A stretch of 64,000 nt of DNA from Silurus meridionalis (lineage: Eukaryota; Chordata; Actinopteri; Siluriformes; Siluridae). Position 1 is the first letter of the stretch. Every line of letters starts with the position of its first letter. Positions 38,620 through 49,470 of the stretch are shown one piece after another. Made by a program: the position numbers and the translations under genes. A model generated the notes under the pieces. The model searched no databases and had not been told where the DNA came from. It saw nothing but the letters and a program-made list of their open reading frames with translations. The stretch spans positions 7,477,290 to 7,541,289 of the forward strand of contig NC_060899.1 in assembly GCF_014805685.1 (NCBI RefSeq), in the 5' to 3' direction.

Positions 38620-39020
38620 AAATGATGAAGAAGTTCTGGTAATGTTATGAATCAACCTGAAAGAGGCTTCTGTCTCTGTGTACACTATAAAGAATGGTGA
38701 AATTTTTAAAAGGATCACAACTGCAATTGCCTAAGTAAGATGAGTCTTGGGGTCAGAATGTCTCCAAAACTATTATCTGACATCACATATATCACCACAA
38801 GTTGTTTGGAAAGGTTTTCAGAAAAAAATCCTCAAGTCTTAACCAAAACCAAAACAAAAAAACTCAAGCATATTGTGTTTGCCAGACTGCTAGAAATTGG
38901 GACCAGGCTCTATGGTCAGAAGTAGAGCTATTTGGAAATAAACACCAGAGTTGGGTTTGGCCCACACAGTGAGGTAGTCATTTGGAAAAAGCCAAGAGAT
39001 CCTGTATGGAGGAAGCTTTC
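38620..39020 (+). mobile_element. Tc1/mariner transposase remnant
   Basis: The + strand holds GATGAGTCTTGGGGTCAGAA, then TTGTTTGGAAAGGTTTTCAG, and a frame reading VELFGNKHQSWVWPTQ before a stop. This resembles the region after the first catalytic Asp in a fish Tc1 family (ELFG...WVWR). Frames are broken. Confidence 0.5.
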
Positions 39021-39689
39021 AATATCCTTGCCATTTATTCTTAAGCATTGACTATAAATGTGCCTAAAACGTTGTGCCACATTTGCATTTAATTGATATC
39101 AATGAGAGCAGATTATTTTTATAATTTTTTTTTTTTTTTAACAAAAGATCAAAAGGTAGCTCATATTTATTAAAGGCGCCAATATTAGTTAAATCCGCAG
39201 TATCTCCATTACAGACACGTGAAGGAGTTTTTTAGTTGCCGAGGTTCTGAATTTCTTGCCCTTTCTGCCCTGTGTCCTTTAGTCCAAAGGCTAGGGACAG
39301 ACTGGTCATTACTGTGCAAAGGGCTGCCCTGTTGTCCAGCCAACAATCATATAACTTGCATCAGCTGTTCACCTTCAGTAAACTTGTCCCCACTATAGCC
39401 TTATATTTGTTTTCTTGGCTGACAAGACTGGAACCTGATTTGGTCCTCTTTATGCGCTTGTCTGCCTAAAGGGTTAGCGTGTTGTGCGTTTTGAAGAATG
39501 GTCTGGTCATTCTCCTTTGACCTTTCTCTTTACTTGTTTTTTTGCTCACAGAAAAACTGCTCTCTAGATGTTTCTTTTGTTTAGGTTGTTTTTTTTTGTG
39601 CACACCATTCTATGTACACGCGCTAGAGACTGTATACTCTCAGGAAATGCTGAAATACTTATGCCAGTCCATCTTGCGCCAGTCAAAGC

Positions 39690-39812
39690 CAGTGAACATT
39701 AACTAAACTCTTAAGGATTAACTGCATGACTATATGCATTGTGCTATTGCTATGTGGTTGACTGTTCACTTAATGGGCAGTTGTGTAGGTGATCCTACTA
39801 AAGTGGATGGTG
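39690..39812. repeat. Tc1-like repeat end fragment
   Basis: Contains GTGAACATTAACTAAACTC and GGGCAGTTGTGTAGGTGATC followed by CTACTAAAGTGGATGGTGAA, like the right end of the family found at 16180-16449. Borders approximate. Confidence 0.4.
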
Positions 39813-40492
39813 AATGTATGTATGTATATATACTATATATGAAAAGTTTACATTTACCACCATGAGGGATGCAAATATTTGCTCACAGCTGTGAGGACAG
39901 AGTCCAGCATTTGGCAATACAGCCTATAAGCATGTCATTTTTGCCTGGGTAATTTGTTTAGTGGTTTGTTGAACTTGTTTTTCTTGAATGATAAAACACC
40001 ATCATACCCAAAATACTTGACCAAAGGAGGAATATGGATCTTGTTTTCCAGTATTTAATAAAAAATAACAATAGTTAAGAGGCAGGATACACCACATTTA
40101 CCTTATTAAACCATCATTATGTGTGTTCGAGGCTTCTAATGTTTAGATGTTGATGTTTTCCTTTTTCATTTAAGAGTCAGAAAGATGTCACAATTCTCTT
40201 TTTTTGTGTAATAAGTATGTCTGTTGTGTTTTCTTTAAATTGTTGAACAAAGTTAAATGAGTTCATTTTTATACTAACCGTTTAATCCAGTATATTTCCA
40301 GGCAATGGTTAGATAAGTTTTCTAGACAATGATTTAGGGTATCAACCTCTTCCAACCCCCTTTTCAATCATCGTATCTTTTACCATTTCCTCTCTTTTCT
40401 GTTGTTCCACTCTTTCTTCTGTCTATCACCTTCTTCTTTCTGTCCCTCCTACCCTATACTGTGTCCCATCCCCCTACACTGAAATGTTCACT

Positions 40493-40493
<1 letters not shown>

Positions 40494-40531
<38 letters not shown>

Positions 40532-40544
40532 ACACACACACACA
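40494..40544. repeat. (CA)n microsatellite
   Basis: About 50 bases of CA dinucleotide with one TA interruption. Confidence 0.95.
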
Positions 40545-42059
40545 TGCAGACATGTCACACAAAGTTTTTCATTCTAGAGATGACGGCAGAGATAAGAATG
40601 CAAAGCAAGCCTCATCTGTCTGCTTTCTGTCTTACCTGAATTTTGAAAAGTCGCTCGGGTAAGGAAGCGAATCAGACCTTCAAAGGACATGAGACAGAAC
40701 TTAAAACAATTCCTTTTCATTGTGTTTCTACATGCTGCTTGCAGTATGCTTTCACTTAGACAAACAAAAGAACAAATGTTTCCTTTTCTGCAAGCTACCA
40801 TCTACCATGTGGCATAGTGTGTTTAGTCTATAAACCGATTCTGTCATCATTTTGAATGTCTAAGAGCAATTGTAATAAACCATTTATTTTCCTTATTCAA
40901 CATGCTTGACTCATTCCGAGAGCAGTGAACGTGATATAAATACTGTATATCTATACAGTTCTTGCTCATTTAAGGGTGTGCAGTAAGCAATATCTAATAA
41001 AAATTGCTTGATTAGTAGGATTACTAGTGCAGGCTTTGCAACATATGACGTCATATCCAGGACATTTCTGGGTCCACCCAAGCTCTTTATCAGCTTTAGC
41101 CAGATCGAATACACTGACTGTCTAACACACGATACAGTGCCAGCCACTGGTTTAGGCTCATCTCTCTCTCTCCCACTCTGTTCAAGTATATGTATGAGCC
41201 TCCATTTTTCCTGTTGTTCCACAATCATACATTCATATAAGTCCGTGGTACATCAGTGCATACTTTAACCATGGGGAAACACTCCCTAATACGTTTCACC
41301 TGAGGCTAATTTCATTCCCTCTGTGCTCAGAGAAAGAAAGAGAAGTGGCACTGGTTAATTAATAAGTGTATATGGGCAATTTGAGTAGTAAACACAACAT
41401 GGTGCGTAAGGAAAAGATTAAAGAGTTCCTAATCACCCTCTTAGATGTATTGAGACTGTGGTTGACTTCATTTACTTCAACTGTTCCTTGCAGCCAAACA
41501 ATCATCTGTGGGTTTTCTCTGTGTTCACAAACATAACATTATCCTGTAACTACACGTATACACCGGCTCATCCCGTGTCGCCCGGAAAAAAGAGGGTTAA
41601 CCACAATCAGCAAACAAAGCAAATGCTTATTTCCTAAGATAGACTTCCCACACTTAAACTAGTTATTTGGTTTACGGTACACAGAGATGTGAATGGGATA
41701 TTAATGTCACTGGGAAATCACAGGACATTGGTTATATGTGATGAGGCTATGAATAATTCCCACACTCTCCACTAGTTGATGATTTGTTTATCACCAACCC
41801 TCGATCAGGTACACCTACCGTCTGTTTTTAACAGAACAGATTTTTAAAAAAGAATACCCGAAACCCTTGCACTCTAGTTCAGAGGCAAAAATAAAGAGAG
41901 GCAGAAAATAAATATATGCTGCTGACTCCTCTGGTGAGGAAATCCACTCCAGATGTGTACGAAACACCCACTCTTTTAATTGCTATTGTCATGTTTGAGG
42001 TTTGACCACTAGCTACTTACTCATAAATAGCTACAGATGATTGCACAGTCTCCTCACAA

Positions 42060-42430
42060 GACATCTTCAAACTGTGTGTATGTGTTTGTGTGTTTGTGCA
42101 ACTTTCCCTTCCTAGTTTAGCCATCATCACTTTTGTGGAGGGGCGAAAGAGGAAATTGGCATTTGACTCTCCTATGGTTAATCAAATCCTAATTAGGAGC
42201 TGGTTGGGTTGGAGCAGAGGAGTGGTTAAACCTTTGAAACTCGCCCTTTCCTTGTTCTCCTTAATGGCATTTTTTTACGAGCCTATTTGAGGTGGAGAGA
42301 GCAGGGAAAGCTGGCAGGGCTGCCAATGAGGCGCATGGCGTTTCAAAGGACACTTTAAAATCAATCTGGGACTCTTAAATGACAGGCCACCCCTTGGCTG
42401 TAATCACCCTGAACCACAAGCTTTAAAAAA
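42060..42430. other. Candidate conserved non-coding element
   Basis: This block is richer in GC and in sequence complexity than its AT-rich surroundings. It contains TCCTAATTAGGA (42187-42198), a perfect palindrome around the homeodomain core TAATTA, next to TAATCAAAT. No coding frame or splice pattern is apparent. Conservation is inferred from appearance only. Confidence 0.3.
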
Positions 42431-43584
42431 TTGGCTTTTATATCAGTAAATAAACATAAGATAATGAAAGAAGATGTCGGCTGAGGCCAGAAAATTATGC
42501 TTGTTTATCTTATTTTTTCGGAGTTAGCGAATGATGTTGGCAAATATTTTGGCAAAGGTGATTTTTTTAAAAAGGCAAACGTGTAATCTATAAAGACACA
42601 TCAAAATGTGTGGAAAGATATGAGAAAGAAAAAGAAAGGAAGCACTGGGACATGAGTGCTACTCACTGAGTGGTTTTGATTTTATATAATGCAAATCATT
42701 TTTATTATGTAAGTAGTTAATATAGTATAATTGATTAAGGTTGGTCTAAAACATACATATGCAGTGAGGGACATGGGAAGCAATTTCACCCTGGGGTGCT
42801 TGAATTTTAAGAGGCGTACACGTGACATGCTATATGTTATTGTTATGGTTAATAGCACTTTAGATACTTGGATTAGGATTAATTGCCACCTTTGGCAAAG
42901 GCTGTAAAAAATTGTCTTAGTGATCAACAAGTTTATTCTCATGCAGAAAACATGAGTGGAACTTTGAACTGCTGCCAAATGACTTTAAAATTTGGAAAAT
43001 ACCTCATATAAGAAGGAAAATATAAAACAAATACTTCTTTTTTTAACATCACATATATTACTTTTATATACCATATACTATCTTTTGTTGCCAGAAAAAA
43101 TGGCCTCCATTTAAACTTCTAGTAGCATTTAATGAATTTGAAGAGCTTACATTTTTCATAGAAATAACTTTCTTCAGCCACACCTTACAAGTTTAATGAA
43201 ATGTAAATGCTTCACTAAAGTATTGACTTTGTCATATTAATTATTATCATCTGTAGGTATTTAACCATCATCCATAGAGAATGTTTTGCCTCTCTAAGTA
43301 TCTTCCACATATTATTGCTATTATTTCAAAATATATAGCATTTCTGGTGTATAGGCGTATAGGTGTATATATAATTTATAGCCATTGCTTTAAAAATGAA
43401 TTTGACTATGAAGATTTGGTCTCTTTTTCATCTCATAGTCAGGAATTCATTTTTAGTACTCACTTTGTCATAGCAATTCGGCACACGGAGAGAATTTCGC
43501 CCAGATGGAATGCCAGTTTATTGTAGTGTTCACTATGCACATATATATCACACACACACACACACACTACTTCACACCTATAAG

Positions 43585-43770
43585 GTCAATTTAGCTTAGC
43601 CAATCTGCCTACCTGCATGTTTTTGGATAGTGCAAGGAAACCAGAGAAAGGAAACCCAGAGGAATGGGCAGAGGAATATGAGGAACTCAGCGCAGACTGT
43701 AACCCGAGCTCAGGTTTGGAACGAGGTCCCTGAAGCTGTGAGGCGGCAACACTGTGCCACTGTGCCACCC
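43585..43770 (-). mobile_element. SINE with L2-like tail
   Basis: On the - strand a tRNA-like head (GGTGGCACAGTGGCACAGTG, GCCTCACAGCTTCAGG) is followed by CTCTGGTTTCCTTGCACTAT and AAAAACATGCAGGTAGGCAG then TTGGCTAAGC, the familiar fish SINE/L2 arrangement. A (CA)n tract lies just beyond its 3' end (about 43550-43568). Confidence 0.7.
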
Positions 43771-45743
43771 ACCTTATAGTTAAACTCAAAGTGTTTCTCA
43801 AAGCTTTGATATAAACACAAACAAAACGGCATTATTACTTTGTGCCAAACATCACTGGAAATAAGTTAGTATTCATTCTTTTTATGTTATAAATAATATA
43901 CCTTATTAAAAGTTATTAAAAGATATAGTTTAATATAGAAATATATATGAATATAATATATAGTTTAACTATAACTTTTGATTAAAAAAAAAAACAACAC
44001 ACATTGAATTGTATAGTCACCAGCCTGTAAACATTTTATACCATTTCATATAATAGTATACTGGGGCTTATACTTTTAAAAATAGGTTTCCTAAAAAGCT
44101 ACCATTGAAGAACTTGTTTTTGGAACACTTATGAACCATTAAGTCCATAATTCCTCAGCCAGTTTTGATGTTGCTGCAATAAATGTAATAATCGTTTTCT
44201 ATAAGGTCGAACAACATAAGAACATGTCGATATTTTGTTTGTTATATAAAGTACTCAGAAAAACTGAAAGTCGAAAGTTTCCATACGTAATCAAAAATGT
44301 TTTTTTCTGACACCAATCTATTTGTAAAAATCAGGTAAACTGATAAAACACTTTAAAACTTTTTTTTTTTTTTTTTTATCTTCTTTTATGTATAACACAA
44401 CACTTGAGTATGATCTTCATGAAGAAAAGAAGCCATAACTATTCAAAAATATATTTTTTAAAGAACCATTTTTTTCTAAAACCGTATTTGAGATAATAAT
44501 CCATAATATATATGCATTATAACACAATTAAAGAGCATTTGTGAATACAAGTTTAACAAGGATCAAATGAAGACGTACATGGGCTTTAGATTGACTTCAT
44601 ATCCCTAACATTTAGCCTAAGTGATTTATTCTAGATATTTTGTTTTGATTTAATCTTTATTTAACCATAACAGTTTTAATAAATATATAATAACACATAT
44701 CACATGTGCCTAATTCCATACACAATATAACAGCAGGCTAAACATTAAAATGATTTTACTAAAGCATTAACAAAGAATACATTTAAAAACTGTTAACTTG
44801 CAATTATTTCAAACACAAATCATTAAAATAAACTATTTGAAACATAGAATTTAGGCTAATCACCTTATTCATAAAACTAGAACATATTCTCATTAATTTC
44901 GATATCATTTAACTAAAAACAATTATAAAAGTCATTTTCATTACAGAATATACTTCATTTAAGTCTCAATCCTTTTTTTAAACGAATGTAAAGTAAATAG
45001 TGCAAATGAGTTCTTTATTAGCTGCGGTGGGAAACATCAAGATTACAGATTAGGATCACATTGAACATACATTTTTTATTGTTTGGCAAAGTTATATTTA
45101 GCCACTTGTAATGGTTTTGAGGTTTCAGATAAACTTTATCTGGTCTTTATTTCTGTAAATGAAGGTTAAATTGTATTAGCATTTCTGGTATTTGAAATGA
45201 TCTAAGCTGCACCTTTGCTGACAAATACACTTAAGAATGTAAGATTTTCCTATAAACAATTCTGAATTAATGTAAACAATTCTGAATTAAGCAACACTTA
45301 TTGTATTTAATCTGTATACTCTTACCAAGTTGTCCAAATCTAAGGCATTTCGTTTTTAAAGAAATAAACTTTTTCATTTTTTAGGAAGGCAGCCAAGCTT
45401 TCCCAAGAAGTTCTCCACACACATGTGACCGCACAGCATGATGCATTTAATGGGAACATGTTTTGCACCTTATCAGAAACATAACATCATGTGTTCATTA
45501 GAACTTGTGCAAACCATCCACCAAAAGATTTAAAGTGCACAACCGAAGAAAAGTTCAATAACACAAATTAATGAGGGATTATAGATCATTTTAAGATTTA
45601 GATTTCAAGTTCTGTTTTGAATCTTTATAATTAAACTTCACTATTTACATTCAAAACATAACATAAAACATAAGCTTGATTCACAATGTGTCTGTAAAAA
45701 CTGCACAAGCACAACACATTTATATCACTTTTGAGGTGCCTTG

Positions 45744-45769
<26 letters not shown>
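45744..45769. repeat. Poly(T) tract
   Basis: A run of 26 T in AT-rich intergenic sequence; part of no recognised element. Confidence 0.9.
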
Positions 45770-45774
<5 letters not shown>

Positions 45775-46194
45775 CACAATAAAACATGAACAGTAAGTAG
45801 GAAAAAAGAAAGAAAGAAAAACATAATAGTTTTTTTCCCCCAAATCAGATATATGGGAAAACTTTGTACTTTGTTGCTCCTAAGGCTAAAGTTTTTAGAT
45901 CTTATTGCTTTTTCTAACAAGGCAGTGTTACAAAAACTTACAGAAACACAACTGAATAAAATGCATTATAAAATTACATTTTATTAGATTTTTATGTTTG
46001 GATTGATATCAATATTCACAAAAAAAAAAAAAAAATAATTATATATACAGTTTGCTTCATGTGCTTTCACCTTAGAAATCGCGCAATAGTGTTATTCTAG
46101 ACACCAAATTGTAGCAGACAGATTTAAAGATTAATATTTGGCCATCATTCAAGCAGACGCGCAGTTTCAGTCACCCAGCACCCAAACCCGCAAT

Positions 46195-46216
46195 CTCTCT
46201 CTCTCTCTCTCTCTCC
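46195..46216. repeat. (CT)n microsatellite
   Basis: Short CT dinucleotide tract; similar tracts occur at 46841-46862 and, with GTCT interruptions, at 51597-51660. Confidence 0.85.
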
Positions 46217-46359
46217 CTCTATTTATTCCCTCCACCAAATAAAGCGTGCGACACTTCCGTCTCAGAGCTCATCGTTCGTCCAAATGAGGAAAAGGGCATC
46301 TTGATCGTTTTACCCCCCTCTCATCAGTTTCAGCTCTGTCACAATCAACTTCTTCAGAA

Positions 46360-46364
<5 letters not shown>

Positions 46365-46396
<32 letters not shown>
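46365..46396. repeat. (GT)n microsatellite
   Basis: About 32 bases of GT dinucleotide upstream of the CpG-rich promoter. Confidence 0.9.
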
Positions 46397-46398
<2 letters not shown>

Positions 46399-47006
46399 AA
46401 TGATTTCATGTTCATTTGATCTCACAGACGCTGCAGTTTGGTCGGGGCGGCATGGCTTCCTGGAGTTAACAGTCAGTCTGCTTCTCTGAACACGAAACGT
46501 GTTTTCATCGTTAACATGGAGGTTATGGAAGACCCATGAGTTCCCCCCACTCCCCACCCCCGCGCGCGCTCTGGGTCCAAACCCCGCTCCCTAACGCACT
46601 CAACAGCACGTTCACGCGCCTCCATTCAAAACTGTCGCACTTCTCAGTATCCCAATTATTGCACTCTCTCATCCTGATTGCACTCAGACCCCCGTTTAGA
46701 ATTACTGACCTACTAATATATCATATAAAGTGAGTCCAGTTTAACCAGTGAAAATGTACTATATTGACGCAGCTTACTATTTTGACCTACTCTTCTCTAG
46801 TATGCCGATATACTGCTTAGCACGTAGACCCCCACCCACCTCTCTCTCTCTCTCTCTCTCTCTGTCCACTCACACATCCATCAGCAGGGTCGCTAGTGTG
46901 TGTGGAGGGGGTTGGGGTTTTGGAGAGCTAAGGAAATGGGCTCACATTGCCCTGGAAGTGATTCCTGTTCGCCCCTGAAACACACAAGGTAAAATGAGAG
47001 CATTGC

Positions 47007-47028
47007 AAAAAAAAAAAAAAAAAAACAA

Positions 47029-47114
<86 letters not shown>

Positions 47115-47576
47115 TAGAAAAGGACAAACAAAAAATATTTCATGTAGGTAGAGCAACAATACCCCCCACTGCACTACTCTGCAACCCTAAAAGCACCTGT
47201 CTGCTGCAAGCAATAAAACTATATATATGCTCAACATTACTCAATAACAAGAAAAGAAATAATAAGCAAACTAGCATAACTGAGTTCAACACCAGGTGTG
47301 AATGATTGTCTGATTGACGTATTGCATAGTACCACGAGTGATACTGTGCTGATCCTTTTTTTTTTTTTTTTTTTTTGCCTTTTTTTGGATAATGAAATCA
47401 CTGAAATCTTTAAAATAAAAAAATATTGGTTAGAAGTATTTTAAGCTTATTACAAATGTTAGGGCATCTGCCTGTCTTGTGGAAAATAAATAAACTTCAT
47501 GCAAATGTTTGCATTCTTCTATACCAATCAAATGCATTTTTTGTTTCTCCTTAAATTGTTGCAATGCTTTCGACAG

Positions 47577-47650
<74 letters not shown>

Positions 47651-47676
47651 CATATGTATATGTATGTATACGCACA

Positions 47677-47740
<64 letters not shown>
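47007..47740. repeat. Cluster of poly(A) and three long (TA)n arrays
   Basis: After an A-rich run (47007-47045) comes (TA)n at 47046-47109. Two more arrays lie at 47580-47645 and 47680-47740, separated by a short TACATACATATG-type linker. Apparent long open frames across these arrays are artefacts of the repeat. Confidence 0.95.
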
Positions 47741-47743
<3 letters not shown>

Positions 47744-47864
47744 AATATTAATATCAATAATTTTAAGAAACTGTTCGTTATGAATGAATGTACTCTAAAT
47801 GACTACACGACAACGAAACACACACACACACACACACTAGACGCCCCGGTAAAAAAGTTTGTGA

Positions 47865-48046
47865 AAGTGGCCTGACGTCACACTCCCACAATGCTCGCGC
47901 CCCAGAACTCTGGCGCTGCAGCCTGAGGAGAGCGAGCCACTCAGGCCCCGAAAAAAAGCAAAAATTAAAGAAAAAATTGTGAAAAATTATTAAAACAACG
48001 GATCCTGGGGCGAAAGTCCGGAAAAGGTCTCGTGGGATCTCCCGCG
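47865..48046 (+). promoter_or_regulatory. CpG-rich promoter with candidate non-coding first exon
   Basis: A perfect CRE (TGACGTCA, 47873-47880) is followed by CCCACAATGC (47885-47894), a ZNF143/Ronin-like core, and by GC-rich sequence. About 150 bases later a strong splice donor CCCGCG/GTAAGT occurs at 48046/48047. There is no ATG in the likely exon, so it would be a 5' UTR exon of a + strand gene whose coding part lies beyond. CpG-rich sequence continues into the presumed intron to about 49.3 kb. The gene is not identifiable; plagl2 is a guess from human gene order. It could also be the promoter of a non-coding RNA. Confidence 0.5.
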
Positions 48047-49451
48047 GTAAGTTTGCGCTCACTCGGTGACGGAATGTTACCGGGTTTCCTTGTGAAATTG
48101 ACTAATGCGGTGCTGGAAACTTTTTTTTTTTTGCTGGTTAACTGCTCGCTTTTTTTTCTTCTGCTGCACGTCTTCAAAATGTGGCTGCACGTTTCTGCTG
48201 TGTGCATGCGGGCGATTGTTGTTGTTGTTATTGTTTGTTTAATTTAAACAAGATCGATCGATAATCGAACAATAATCGAATTCATCGACGATCGATGTGG
48301 GGAAAATTGAACGAGGGTTTAACGTTGCATTTTTTCTTCTTCTTCACGGCACGACGTCATTTATTGTAATGCTCCTATTTTTTTGTTTGTTTGTTTTTAT
48401 TTTTGAAAGCATTAAAGCGTCGGGTGTTTTTATTTGTTTAATAACTCGCCTTCGGAAAACAAAAAATAGCTTGTTGCATAAACGCGGCTCCGATATGAAT
48501 TCAGTCAGTAAACAAAATGCATTGGGTGGCTCGAGCCTCGTTCACTTCAGCCAGAACCCACGAGTTTCTGTTCTCTCACCAACTTTAGTTTAGTCGCAAA
48601 CAGGGGTTTTGTTGAATCTTCTGTCGCTTTGCTGCCAGTAGTGACTTCAAATAAAAAAAAGCGGATTCTCGAAGTCCATTCTTGACTTCTTCATGCTGCA
48701 ATGGACAGTCGCGTGCTCGTCGTTTTTTTTGGGGGGTTTTTTTTTTTGCAACAAGTCGGATACTTAGTGTTTTAAAACGATACGTGCGCGTGCATGTGTT
48801 TGCTTTGTTCGTGGGTCTCGAGGGATAAATAAGTTATATGGGATGTCAGATTTTTTTTTGCTAGTGGTATTAGTAGTACTGGTGGGGGTGGTGGGGTTGG
48901 GGGTTGCACTCCTTATGCAGGAGATTACCTCATTCAGTATTCAGTTATTTTTTTTTCCGGCACTGTTGTTGTTGTTGTTGCACATGCCGTGGCAGTTTTG
49001 CGGTTTGGCACGGGGCACGTAACTGCTTTTCGGCTTCTATACCGTGATTGGAATGGATGCGCTTCGATTCACGTGATCTCACGGTGAACGCTCGTGTTTA
49101 ACGCGTGATCGATGAGTGTAAAAGGTACCGCGCGAGCTGCAGTCGGGGGGCAAGTTTAACGAAACGGTGCCTTAATAATCGGAGAAAGAGTGAGAGAGAG
49201 AGAGAGAGAGAGTGATCGCCTCATCTGCTGCAAATTAAACGTGTCGGTTAGTTCCTGCAGTTTTATCTCGAGCCATTATCCTCTCGCCCGCGGTGATAAG
49301 CACGGCGTTAGTAACTGATACGACTTTATAGGCGTGTAGACGTGCCTACAACACCTGTAGCTGAGCACGATGATGGTGGTGGTGGTGATCATCATCATGA
49401 TGATGATGGCACACGTTTTGACCTTGGTGTCTTCCTGTTCAAATCACTCTG

Positions 49452-49470
49452 ACCCCCCCCCCCCCCCCTC
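49452..49470. repeat. Poly(C)-rich tract
   Basis: Seventeen C residues followed by T and more C within the CpG-rich zone; likely a hotspot for length error. Confidence 0.85.

Larger units (their letters stand above)
35420..47860. other. Gene-free stretch between pofut1 and the CpG promoter
   Basis: No splice-bounded coding exon was recognised. It contains the repeats listed separately, a block that looks conserved (42060-42430), a (CA)n tract, and a very AT-rich zone (about 42430-46140) full of A/T homopolymers. The stretches 36430-37480, 39815-42060 and 43775-46140 hold nothing else I can name. Confidence 0.45.

Noticed and set aside
46928..47875. Long open frames made of alternating Ile and Tyr on both strands
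   Set aside because: They come from the (TA)n arrays, where every frame lacks stop codons; no start context, splice sites or non-repeat domain supports them.
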